A stretch of 64,000 nt of DNA from Pollutiaquabacter aromativorans (GTDB lineage Bacteria > Bacteroidota > Bacteroidia > AKYH767-A > 2013-40CM-41-45): NCBI GenBank assembly GCA_049177215.1, contig CP185379.1, positions 1,674,001-1,738,000 of the forward strand, in the 5' to 3' direction. The notes under the pieces were generated by a model. The model was not told the DNA's origin and did not search any database. It saw only the letters and a program-made list of their open reading frames with translations. Numbering within the stretch: the stretch's first letter is position 1; each line of letters opens with the position of its first letter. This document shows, piece after piece, positions 37,344 through 46,900 of the stretch. A program made the translations under genes and the position numbers.

Positions 37344-37380
37344 AAAAAACGGAAGCAGCCATCAGCTGCTTCCGTTTTTT
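37344..37380 (+). terminator. Strong terminator after tmRNA
   Basis: A 16-bp perfect inverted repeat (AAAAAACGGAAGCAGC / GCTGCTTCCGTTTTTT) with a 5-base loop ends in a T-run, eight bases after the tmRNA 3' end. Confidence 0.9.
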
Positions 37381-37500
37381 TATGACTCTATTCGTTGACC
37401 TTCCGGCATCGGCGCTCTGCCATGAACGCGAATGGTGACCAGCCCGGAACCGCACTGTGGTTGATTCGAACCAGGCAACGCTACAATATCCCGAACAGGT

Positions 37501-37899
37501 TCACCAGGGTCGTGCTCCCTGTAACATCCATACTTTGATTGTATCGATCATGCCTTCCGAGACACGTCCTCCATCCGGCGGCATTAGCGGAAATTCCACT
37601 CCGCGTAAGCGGCCGATCAAAATACTGTTTTCAGGATCCAAAGAATCGACATAAGGCGCCAGATGCCCGGAGGTCAAGAGTTGTTCAAACGAACAACACG
37701 TCCTCAGATCCAGGAAGGGATGCCATTCATTATGACACCGTATGCACATTGCATCAAACAAAGGTTGAATATCCCGGGTAAACGAGATCATCGTATCACC
37801 AGGGATCGGCGCAGGTTGTATGATCAGAGGTCCCTGGTCCTTGGTGCAAGAACCGAACATGACCGTTATCAGGAAAAAAACCACCAGGAATCTACGCAT
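37501..37899 (-). CDS. Small lipoprotein with a c-type heme motif
   Basis: The 132-residue protein has a lipoprotein signal with lipobox MFGSC (Cys at residue 18) and one heme-binding CIRCH motif (about residue 52), preceded by DIQPLFDAM. LMPPDGG near the C-terminus is the likely distal Met region. The overall form resembles the planctomycete-type cytochrome c domain. The start was moved from 37989 to the ATG at 37899, which directly precedes the signal peptide. It follows the beta-barrel gene by 76 bp and is probably the last gene of the electron-transfer operon. Confidence 0.8.
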   Translation of the reverse strand: MRRFLVVFFLITVMFGSCTKDQGPLIIQPAPIPGDTMISFTRDIQPLFDAMCIRCHNEWHPFLDLRTCCSFEQLLTSGHLAPYVDSLDPENSILIGRLRGVEFPLMPPDGGRVSEGMIDTIKVWMLQGARPW

Positions 37900-37975
37900 G
37901 GATCCGCTTGGCATTTGCATGACGTAATGCTGAGGTATGACCCTGCAGCGATTTTGACGCTTGTTTTTCATTCCA

Positions 37976-38920
37976 CTAGCCCTTCTCATTTTTCGCCTTC
38001 TTCCAAAATGTTCTACGCAGATTGAAACCGATCAGAAATTCCCCATTGGTATAATCATAAGGTGTACTCCATTCCAGTTGCTGTGTGTTCAGCGCCTGCG
38101 AAGACGACACGAAGACGCTAAATGAATGACCGACGGTGCCGAATTCAATTCCCAGCGTCGCAGGGAACAAACCATTCTCCGGCTTTCGGCCGAAACGGTA
38201 ATGATATTCCGCTACAACAGAGGCTTTAGTAGATAGTGCAACCGAACCACCGGCTGCAAGTCCGAGCCGATGGTTCTGATAGCCCGGTGTGACCAGGTTG
38301 TAATATTGAAAGGACGGAATCAACAAAGCCCGAAAGCGCTCCTTGAACTTTCTTGCAAGGATCAGTTGGGAAGAATAGGAAAATCGGTGCGCCAATTCAT
38401 AGGTGAATCGCTGTCGACCATCACCGAAATACGCGAATTGGGAAACAGGCGGAAAGTCGTCGCTCATGCAGGCTACATTGACGTAGACAGCCAGCGCGAA
38501 GGGTCTTCGGTTGTCGGTCGATTGATCCAGAAACCGGTACTTCCCTTCCATCTCATAGGTTTTTCCGGATTTTGTTCTTGCTATACCCAGCATACCCCGA
38601 CTGCCAAGCGGAAATTGGAAACTGAAACGGATATTCGCCACACCGTCGGTTCCCAGAAAATTCCGGATCAAGGACTGGTCTGCCTTTACATACCCGAAAC
38701 GGTGTCGAATATGAAATTCCCAGGATCCAGGGACTCCCGTTTGCACAGTTTGCATATTGACCAATGTGGAAGACCTGAACATATCTTTATCTCCCGGGCT
38801 TTCGTCAAATACTTCGAGTTGAGCCCGGGCGGGGATATCCGGTAACCAGACGATCAGCAACAGCATGCATCGGGCAAGCCATCTCAGGATGAGCGAATCA
38901 TTAAACGGTTGTCTTTTCAT
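37976..38920 (-). CDS. DUF5777-type outer-membrane beta-barrel protein
   Basis: The 314-residue protein has a signal peptide (about residues 10-34, ending PARAQ), then alternating strands rich in Tyr, Phe and Arg, and a last strand near the C-terminus (LIGFNLRRTFWKK). I recognise the pattern as DUF5777. The reading frame opens at 38962 but MKRQPF at 38920 is the plausible start. Its ATG overlaps the upstream cytochrome gene stop by four bases. Genes of this family are seen beside c-type cytochromes in Bacteroidota; the role is unknown. Confidence 0.75.
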   Translation of the reverse strand: MKRQPFNDSLILRWLARCMLLLIVWLPDIPARAQLEVFDESPGDKDMFRSSTLVNMQTVQTGVPGSWEFHIRHRFGYVKADQSLIRNFLGTDGVANIRFSFQFPLGSRGMLGIARTKSGKTYEMEGKYRFLDQSTDNRRPFALAVYVNVACMSDDFPPVSQFAYFGDGRQRFTYELAHRFSYSSQLILARKFKERFRALLIPSFQYYNLVTPGYQNHRLGLAAGGSVALSTKASVVAEYHYRFGRKPENGLFPATLGIEFGTVGHSFSVFVSSSQALNTQQLEWSTPYDYTNGEFLIGFNLRRTFWKKAKNEKG

Positions 38921-39330
38921 CTTTTTGAAGATAACGAGCGGATATAGTGTACCAATGCCCATCGCTCCCGGACCGTGAACAACTTATTATATGCCTGCAT
39001 ATCGCCTCGCCCAGTCGATATCTTCCAAAAAATTGCACCATCACTTTCCGATTGAATCTTCAAGCTGGTATGGTCAGCCGGCTTGACCCGTAGCGTTGCC
39101 GCAGCAGGTCCGTCACCTTTGCCATCAAGTCCATGACATGTCCAACAGGTACTTTCATATAACTTCTTTCCAAGACTGACCACTTCGGCACTGTGCGGCA
39201 GGGCGTTCTCCACTTTATTCACTGCTTCCGGCGCTACCCAGGGAATCTGCGGATCGGTGAACGCGCTTGAAGCCAGCATACAACTCAGCGCAAGTACAAT
39301 TGGATATTGCAACTTCGATTGCTTCTTCAT
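38917..39330 (-). CDS. Periplasmic mono-heme cytochrome c
   Basis: The 137-residue protein has a signal peptide (about residues 10-25) and a class I cytochrome c domain with heme motif CWTCH (Cys 62 and 65, His 66), and GDGPAA just after it. GDMQAY (about 111) holds the probable distal Met. It would carry electrons in the periplasm. It lies four bases after the NapH-like gene and overlaps the beta-barrel gene, so all are translated from one message. Confidence 0.9.
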   Translation of the reverse strand: MKKQSKLQYPIVLALSCMLASSAFTDPQIPWVAPEAVNKVENALPHSAEVVSLGKKLYESTCWTCHGLDGKGDGPAAATLRVKPADHTSLKIQSESDGAIFWKISTGRGDMQAYNKLFTVRERWALVHYIRSLSSKR

Positions 39331-39334
39331 TCGT

Positions 39335-41296
39335 TTATTTTTCTGATGCCAGGGATACTCCCCCTTTTAGGATGCGGTCACGTGCCGCAAGGGCATTTTG
39401 GTTAACAGGATCTCTGGAAAGGATATCGTTCAAAATCTGCAAGGCCTGTGCCCGTTCTCCTTGCCGGTATCTTACAATAGCCAGGTTGTACAACGCTTGC
39501 ACATTTCCCGGATCCTGACGCAGGAATCTCTCCAGAAAGGTTTCAGCCTCTGCGAAACGACCATCGCGCAGGCAAATCAGAGCCAGATTATTATCGGTTA
39601 CAGGACTTGGTGGTAACGAACGGAAAATCGCTTCCGCTTCTCTCCACCTTCCCTCCTGCATCTTGATAACGCCCAATACAGCTTTTGCTTCCCTATTCCC
39701 GTCGTGGTAGGCCAATGACTTTTCAAACAGCCTGCGTGCGTCATCAAATCGATTAGTACTGGAATAACATTTGCCCAATTCGAATGCGATTTCAGAAGCT
39801 AATATTCGATCACGGTCGGTTTCGATTACACCTGATGGGACTTTTTCTAAAATCCGTATCGCATTATCAATCTCTCCCTTCGCTTTGAGTAACCGAGCGA
39901 ACCGAAGTCCGGCTTCCAGATCTTCCGGAATTTCCTGCAGCAGGCTGGTGAAATATCCGATAGCTGCTGCGGTGTCCTTCCGAAGTAGCGCCAGCGAAGC
40001 CAACTCCCGCGACAAACTTGCAGGACGATAGAGCCCCCACTGCTCAGCCTTCGATAAGTGTTCGACCGCCGTCTGGTATGTTCCCGCATACTTTCCAGCC
40101 TCCCAACCGTTCTTTCTACTTTCTCCCGCCAAGTGATTGTAGGCCTGCTCACCCCTCCAGGTATGCCAATGCACGATGGCGCTATGGATTGAAAAAAGAA
40201 TTAACCCTCCATAGAGGACCAGGAACCATCGTCCGCGTGCGGTCCGATGATTGGGACGCGACAACAAGATCGGGCCCAACCGTACGTACTGTCGCTTCAA
40301 GACCCGTAACGAAATTACCAGTCCGAATGCCAGTAATATTCCAAGAGTAATGGCCAATAGAAAAGGAACCGCGTCGTATAAACCCCTGTAAATGACTATA
40401 AATACGATTGCAGCGATCAATAGCACAGCATCCTCCTGCCAGGAAAAATCAAATTTTCTTTTGCCCGACTTCGATGCAACGCGGGTAAAAAACCCGGAAG
40501 GCTGACCAAAACCGAATTCCAACGCTCCTTCAGGACATACCTGAACACAATCCAGATCTTTCAGGCAGTTTGTATCTATGACACGTCCATATGCTTTCAC
40601 CTCACGATGAACCTGGATGTGTGAATCGCAGACCGAAGTGCAAATGCCGCAGCTCGTACAATTACCTTTTAACAGGATCTTACCGGGTGCTACACGATCC
40701 GCCACTGAAAACAGCATTCCATACGGACAGGCATATTGACAAAACGTCCGGCTCCCCAGAACATAAACCACAAATCCTCCACAAACCAGGAACGTAAGAA
40801 GCGTAATGCCAATGGACGGAAGATTTCTCCAGAAATCTGTCGTAACAAATGATGCCCAATTGCTTGAGGCACCCGCAATATGAATTGAAACAGCGGGTTG
40901 CCCCATGAACATCCGTTCCAGCTGCGGCAACAAGAATAAGTAAATCACAGCCCCAACCGGAATCCAATAAAATGTCCGTGAACGAATATGCCGAGGCTTG
41001 ATCTTAAGCTTTCTCAGTATCCAGGCGCTTGCATCCTGAAGAGCAAGCATATGGCACATCCAGGAGCAAAAAAATCGCCCGAAGAGCAAGGTGGAAACCA
41101 TGGCAAGGCCCATAAAAATGAAGCCTGCCGTCAGAATTCCAAGATGAAGCGTGTATAACACTTCATTGAATTCAAGCGGCGCTAAAGTCTTACCTGCGAT
41201 CTTCCAATGCGCAATGTGCAAGCCCATCAGCAGATATACGGAAGCCAGACTGATCACCCGCCATCTGGCATAATCCGTACCCTGCTTTAGCGGCAT
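39335..41296 (-). CDS. NapH/NosR-like membrane ferredoxin fused to TPR repeats
   Basis: The 653-residue protein has about five membrane helices in the first 200 residues with the CxxxC pairs CSWMC and CQYACPYG, as in NapH. Two 4Fe-4S clusters follow (NCTSCGICTSVC and NCLKDLDCVQVCPEGA, about 218-260), then two helices near 285-340 and another near 365. A cytoplasmic or periplasmic TPR tail of about six repeats covers residues 415-645 (KAVLGVIKMQEGRWREAEAI, AETFLERFLRQDPGNVQALY). NapH-type proteins move electrons from quinol to periplasmic partners, which fits the cytochrome genes downstream. The TPR fusion is unusual for the family. Confidence 0.85.
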   Translation of the reverse strand: MPLKQGTDYARWRVISLASVYLLMGLHIAHWKIAGKTLAPLEFNEVLYTLHLGILTAGFIFMGLAMVSTLLFGRFFCSWMCHMLALQDASAWILRKLKIKPRHIRSRTFYWIPVGAVIYLFLLPQLERMFMGQPAVSIHIAGASSNWASFVTTDFWRNLPSIGITLLTFLVCGGFVVYVLGSRTFCQYACPYGMLFSVADRVAPGKILLKGNCTSCGICTSVCDSHIQVHREVKAYGRVIDTNCLKDLDCVQVCPEGALEFGFGQPSGFFTRVASKSGKRKFDFSWQEDAVLLIAAIVFIVIYRGLYDAVPFLLAITLGILLAFGLVISLRVLKRQYVRLGPILLSRPNHRTARGRWFLVLYGGLILFSIHSAIVHWHTWRGEQAYNHLAGESRKNGWEAGKYAGTYQTAVEHLSKAEQWGLYRPASLSRELASLALLRKDTAAAIGYFTSLLQEIPEDLEAGLRFARLLKAKGEIDNAIRILEKVPSGVIETDRDRILASEIAFELGKCYSSTNRFDDARRLFEKSLAYHDGNREAKAVLGVIKMQEGRWREAEAIFRSLPPSPVTDNNLALICLRDGRFAEAETFLERFLRQDPGNVQALYNLAIVRYRQGERAQALQILNDILSRDPVNQNALAARDRILKGGVSLASEK

Positions 41297-41319
41297 CTGA
41301 ATTCAGGATTTACGGCTGA

Positions 41320-43386
41320 TCATCGAACGATCACCCGTCTGTGCAACCTGCCCTCGTTCGTTTCCAGTGTAAACAGGTATGTTCCAGCAGGCAACCCAAC
41401 GAGATCGAGTGTATGAGTCCATTCATTGCTACCAGACTGAACCACACGGGAAAAGAGCAACCTTCCGGCCAAATCGAATACGTTCATACCCATTTCGCCT
41501 AATGTCGAACGCCCATTCACCCTGATTTGAAATACCCCATCGGAAGGATTGGGGGAGATCGTCAGCTTGAATTTCTCTTCCAACCCACCTCCAATACCGG
41601 TACAGGTTTCAACAAATACTTGTGATAAGGCTGGTTGACTTTCACACGTAATTCCTCCAACCTCTATTTCCCAATCATAAAGGAAGTAGTAATAGGAGGC
41701 CCCGGCACTGGAACCGGTGATAGATAAGGTATCCTGCAGGATATACGGATAAGCAACGCCCGCGTTGTTACGATAGAGGTTCGGTGTGCCGGAAACACCC
41801 AGCCGAAGATTGGTGCCGACCGGCACCTCTATTCCCAGGTCCTCTCTCGACATGCCATCCTGTATGTTTACAGTGACCGACTGGATGGTATTTCCGGTTG
41901 CATCTGATAGAAAGATCGTACGGGGTCCGTCCCCGTTCGCATAGAAAAGCGCGGATTTCAACAGGAAAGGTTTCAACGCGTCAAAAATCAAGTACTGCGT
42001 TCCGGTAAAGTAACTACCGCCACCGGTATTGTCCGGTTTTGCTCCATGGGAAATTACTCCCGGATGGTGCAAATGTTGAATGGCCTGGTAATAGGTAGAT
42101 GCAGTCAGGGATGGCGTGGTCAACAAGTTTCCTGTTCCAGCTACCTGTCCTGCCGCATCCAGCCAAAGAATGTCGTTGCCGACCGCGCTTAAGATCGCAC
42201 TGGTTCCGGAACATACGGTATCATCCATCACAACAGGTGGCAAGGGCGCCGCCATGGATGTGATCGTGACAGGATCAGAAGTGGCGGTTCCGCAATACGT
42301 GGTAACGGCTACCGAATAACTGCCGGCACTCACCCGAATCGATTGTGTCGTGGCACCGGTGGACCATACATAGGAAAGACCTGCATTCGCGGTCAGGGTT
42401 ATGGAATCGGTTCCGCAAATCAACGTACTACGATCAGCACTGATCCTTGCAACCGGGTTGCCGGGAGCATCCTGTTGGGTCAGCGTAAAGGGCATGATCG
42501 TAAAATTGTTCGATTCATTCATCTCGACGAAGAAATCGTGAGGATCCAATTCATAGACAATCCAATAGTCACCGTTGCAGGTTCCTGGAGGAATTTCAAT
42601 GAACATGCCATTCAGGCTCTCGCTGTAGATATCGGTATAGCCAACGCTGCAGCCCTGTTCCACATCGGAACATCCGTATGAATTACCCAATCCGTAGTTC
42701 GGGAAATCGGCATTAAGCAAAACTGTTCCTTGTCCAAATACAGACTGGTCATCGCGACAATGCCCCTGATAGGTGCTACAGGAGCCATAATCCATCAGGC
42801 AAAAAGACTGCTTATGACCCCATCCGATCACACTCCACTTAAGCGGATCCGGCTCCAGGGGATCCTGAATCCGTAACGACATCCGTCCCCAATCATCCAC
42901 ATGCATACTGCCCTGCTGATAGGTCATCGCACCAGCCACCCGGTCCCTGAAAGTCATTTGGTTGCCTGACTTGTGATAGACCCGCTGCCAAAGCAGTTGT
43001 TTCGCAACCTCTCCATTGGGGCACGTAAATGTCTGACTAGCGGGAGCTGTAAACGTATCCGTACCGCATACGAACCAATGTTCAGCGTTCTGCTCTGCTT
43101 GTACTGAAAATGGTCCATAACCGATATTGGGCGTACTACCAGTAACTCTTAAATGTCCATTGTCTGCGCCAGCGCCGGTTTGTGGATATTCTGTCGGGCC
43201 TCCGGCATAGTTTTCCAATCCATACCAGCTGATCGTCAAATCCGGCAACAAATCACAATCCGAGGAACCGGACCCCGGCGGACAAACACAACTTGTCGCA
43301 TTTGTGATCGTACATTGGGCGGACGCCCTACCGGATGTTAACGCCGTAATGAACAACAAACAGAGTACCCGCTTTCCTATTTTCAT
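41320..43386 (-). CDS. Secreted lysyl-oxidase-like protein with a type IX sorting domain
   Basis: The 688-residue protein has a signal peptide (to about residue 25, GRASA). A region similar to lysyl oxidase follows (about 140-305), with WGHKQSFCLMDYGSC, GCSVGYTDIYSESLNG and the DPHDFFVEMNESNN ending. The copper-binding HxHxH of lysyl oxidases aligns with QQGSMHVDDWG, keeping only one His, so catalysis is doubtful. Ig/PKD-like and Cys-rich parts come next (320-480), then a type IX C-terminal domain (about 605-688, SPNPSDGVF, VIVR). It is probably exported to the surface. The frame opens 48 bp earlier; ATG 43386 precedes the signal peptide. Confidence 0.8.
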   Translation of the reverse strand: MKIGKRVLCLLFITALTSGRASAQCTITNATSCVCPPGSGSSDCDLLPDLTISWYGLENYAGGPTEYPQTGAGADNGHLRVTGSTPNIGYGPFSVQAEQNAEHWFVCGTDTFTAPASQTFTCPNGEVAKQLLWQRVYHKSGNQMTFRDRVAGAMTYQQGSMHVDDWGRMSLRIQDPLEPDPLKWSVIGWGHKQSFCLMDYGSCSTYQGHCRDDQSVFGQGTVLLNADFPNYGLGNSYGCSDVEQGCSVGYTDIYSESLNGMFIEIPPGTCNGDYWIVYELDPHDFFVEMNESNNFTIMPFTLTQQDAPGNPVARISADRSTLICGTDSITLTANAGLSYVWSTGATTQSIRVSAGSYSVAVTTYCGTATSDPVTITSMAAPLPPVVMDDTVCSGTSAILSAVGNDILWLDAAGQVAGTGNLLTTPSLTASTYYQAIQHLHHPGVISHGAKPDNTGGGSYFTGTQYLIFDALKPFLLKSALFYANGDGPRTIFLSDATGNTIQSVTVNIQDGMSREDLGIEVPVGTNLRLGVSGTPNLYRNNAGVAYPYILQDTLSITGSSAGASYYYFLYDWEIEVGGITCESQPALSQVFVETCTGIGGGLEEKFKLTISPNPSDGVFQIRVNGRSTLGEMGMNVFDLAGRLLFSRVVQSGSNEWTHTLDLVGLPAGTYLFTLETNEGRLHRRVIVR

Positions 43387-43484
43387 GATTGGATGGATTT
43401 TAGACGCTATTAAAATTATTGTCAATTCCCCCAATTCGTAATGAGTGGAATCAAACAGCGGAATACGAAAAGAAATACGAAAAC

Positions 43485-43925
43485 TCAGTTCCGGGAGCCC
43501 CAGTGGACTTTTTCACCAAACTTTCTGGTATTGTCCGTGAATTTGAGATACTGAAGTTGAACAAAAAAGAATCGACCCGTTAACTGATCGGAATATGGAA
43601 ACCTATCCTGATAAATCCGCTCAGGCGCTTCCGCATAGGAATCAGGAGAAACAATGACACCCGAAAACTGAACACCTTGAATATTGGCCGGCTGGAGTGC
43701 GTTGGAATGAATGGTTCCGGCGATTAAGACTCCCGCACACAACTGCGAACCGTGAATTGAATCTTCACCCGACTTGAAAACAAGCAGCTGCCTTTCCGGG
43801 TCAAACGAATAGAAACAGTTGAAGCACCAGGGAATTTTTCTGCTTTCCAGAAAACACAGGGAAGCAATCTGACAGCTCTTGATGAATTCAGCGATTCGAT
43901 CAGGTATCTGTTGCCTGACATCCAC
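43485..43925 (-). CDS. Flavin-binding split-barrel protein (YhbP/PNPOx-like)
   Basis: The 146-residue protein resembles the pyridoxamine-oxidase-like split barrel, especially YhbP: FIKSCQIASLCF, CFYSFDPERQLLVFKS, and the strand VLIAGTIHSNALQPANIQGVQF. Such proteins bind FMN or a related cofactor, but their reaction is unknown. It sits alone between two secreted-protein genes in the same direction. The stop of the CotH gene upstream is 44 bp before its ATG. The function is not known from context. Confidence 0.7.
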   Translation of the reverse strand: MDVRQQIPDRIAEFIKSCQIASLCFLESRKIPWCFNCFYSFDPERQLLVFKSGEDSIHGSQLCAGVLIAGTIHSNALQPANIQGVQFSGVIVSPDSYAEAPERIYQDRFPYSDQLTGRFFFVQLQYLKFTDNTRKFGEKVHWGSRN

Positions 43926-43969
43926 GGAGTGTCGAATAATAGAAATCGCTTTCCGATTTGCCCCCTTCC

Positions 43970-46900
43970 CTATTCGAACACTACCAATCTGGCAATTTCT
44001 CCGTACTGATTCTTAAGTAAGTAACTACCGGCTTCAAGGTTACTGGTGGAAATAAAGGATGATGACCCATCATGCTTCAATACCAATTTCCCTTCCATGG
44101 AAAATACGTCAACCGGTTCCGCCTTTGACATGTAGGCATTTTGACCGCGCACCACGGGATTGGGAATCAAACTGAAGTCCGTCAGCAACTGCGCGTAGTC
44201 GCGTTCGAAGATGGCGGTACGTGTAACATCGACGTCGGCATGAATCACGATGGTGGGGGAAACCTCGTCCGTTTCCTGCCAACGCACGAATTTGTAGCCG
44301 GGTAAGGCATGAGCCGTGATCGTAAGCGGAAGTTCCTGGTAATAAATGCCGGTCCACGGATAAACCGAATTACTTACACCCGGCAGCTGGTCATTGATCT
44401 GCAGACTGTTCACCTCAAGCTGGCCATGTTGCGGGGAGGATACATCAACAGTCAGGACATGACGGTCGGTGAAGCCCAGTCGCGTGGCAAGATCATCCAT
44501 CAGATAGTCGCGGCGCTGGTTCACGAAATCGCGCATCTTATCGAATCCGCTTTGCCAGGATGCTACATCGCGCGGAGTATTCCAGCGGTCAATGTGCCGT
44601 TGGATAACCGGGGACAGAAGGTTTTCCGCCTTATCCATCTCTTCCAGGATATGGCTTTCCCGGAAATTGGAATTGAGTACATCGCAGAAGCGGTTACCGA
44701 AACGGATCTTATACTTGTCGTTCTCCCAGAAGCGCCGGATGAATCCGTCGTGTACATGCGTTGGCAGATAGGTGACGATGTCAAAGTTGGCATTGAAAAA
44801 CGCGTTGTCGAAGTCTTCCGCGATCCAGCGCCACCGCCCGTCGTGCCCCATGTTCGGACTGTTCTCCCCTTCTCCGCTTCGCACCCGCCAGTAAAATTGG
44901 TTATGGTCCGCGGTGGTCTTGTTCATGAATAGCGTCGAGATCCAATAGTCGGTGAAGTTGTCCACATCGATCATGGTCTCGAGCTTGGCATAAATCGAAT
45001 CGGTCCGGATATCCTGGCCGTGCACCGTACTCATGAGTGATTGGAATAGCGCTACATCGCCGTCGTGGCCTTCGATAAGTTGGAACGGTCCGTCGAGGTT
45101 ATCCTCCATCATGACCAGGGAATCTTCGGGTATGTTGTAGATCCGGGACAGATGTTTGATATCGTTCAACTCGCGCAGGTCATGAATACCCCAGTATTCA
45201 CCATTCAAGAATAGCTCTGTCAATTCATACGCCTGGTATTTCAGGTTGAGTTTGTTGAACAACGACTGCGCCAGCGCGTCCCGGCACATGACATTTTCGG
45301 GACCGCCCCATTCGTTTCCATTCTGGCGCAGGATGAAACGCTTGAATTCATCGATCGGTATGGAAGTACCCGGCACGCGCAAACCCGGGAAGAACGCATA
45401 CTCGAATTCATTTTCGGTATCGTACTCCGTACGTCCATAGACCGTCAGGGGCTTCTGGCCCAAACTTCTGATCCACTGGCCACGGACGCGGAGACCCGCA
45501 TCCTGACTGAACGCGCGCTCTCCACCCCCGGCCTCGAAATATTCGATATGGATGGGTCGCTCGGAAATTCGTCCGGTCATTTCATAATTGCCGGTAAAAG
45601 AGTAACCGGTAAAAGCTGCGCCGGGAATGTAGATGCCATTATAGAAATCGAACAGGCCGGATGGATTGGTCGCAATCGAAATGACCGGTAATGGAAATGT
45701 TCCGCGGGTAGCGGCCGAATCAATGAAGTAGCTGCGCGTCTTGACCGGACCAAGTCCTCCACCGGGCGTATACACCCGTGCGCGAACGACCTGTTGCCGC
45801 ATGACACTACCACCCGGTTTTGCCCAAAACACCGGGTTGGGGCCGATCTGACTTGTCGGCGCGGTTCTGACATAACAATATGGCGCCTGAGCCTCCGTCG
45901 TGGACGTCACATTCTGCTCTTGCAAACCGGGCGGAATACTGTCGCCGGCCAGGGACAAGGGTCCCGAATACAAAAAGGATCGGTCGGTCGGTTCGCTACC
46001 GTCGAGGGAATAATAAATAAGCGATCCCGCGGGCGCGGAGAGCGATAACGTAACGGGCTGAAGATAAAATCCGGCTTCAGCGGAAAAGTCAGCTTTGATC
46101 GTGGTGTCGCCTACTGGCAGGATGGTAAAGGGCAGTTCATTTTTCGCCATCCTGGTTGGAACATCATGATCGAGTACCTGGAATACACAACGGGTGGAAT
46201 AAGTATTCGGTACATGCCATAACCACTTTTCCTCTTGTGCAGGTATGTCCTGTGCCAGTACTTGCCAGGTCAAACCACCGTCCGGGGAGAATTTCAGGTC
46301 CACCGACCGGATCGAATCACCCGCCGCCCAATAGGTCATCAACAGGGAGTCGCCATTAAGACTGGTGACGGAATTCGGCAAGCCGAGACGAAGCGTAAAT
46401 GGATCCTCCCGTAAGCCGCCCAGCGGGAACACGGCTCCGAGCGGCTGACCGTGACTTCCGGCAGTTTGACAGGACGAACCGAAACGTAAGCGATAATCAT
46501 CCGATGCGGCATCCAGGAAGGAAGGATCACGGGAAAAGATGTGCCGGGAATTGTCGGTCATGCCTTCAATATCGCTGTAGCGCATTTCAAGGCTACCAGT
46601 GGAATTTAGGTAATAGGGACCCTCTAACGGCGACCAGATGATGTTATCATAGGCCTCCGCCTTACCACCACCCAGTCCTGCATTTTTCTCCACGCACTCG
46701 ATCGCGTATTCACAATCGTAAAAGGTATTCTGATGGATCAGCGCATGAGAATTGTCTTTTACAGCGACACCAGCGCCCGTTCGATAGATCAAGGTACCTG
46801 TGATCTCCACGAATTGCGCGCCTTCCCCTACTGACACACCTTTATCGCTGATGTCGTGAATCAGGCATTGCTCCACCTTCCCGATGGAACCCGGTGGTTG

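Noticed and set aside
37040..37345. A 101-residue minus-strand frame starting MMEVELAGVEPASKP
   Set aside because: It is antisense to tmRNA; this peptide is a well-known false gene call over tmRNA 3' ends.
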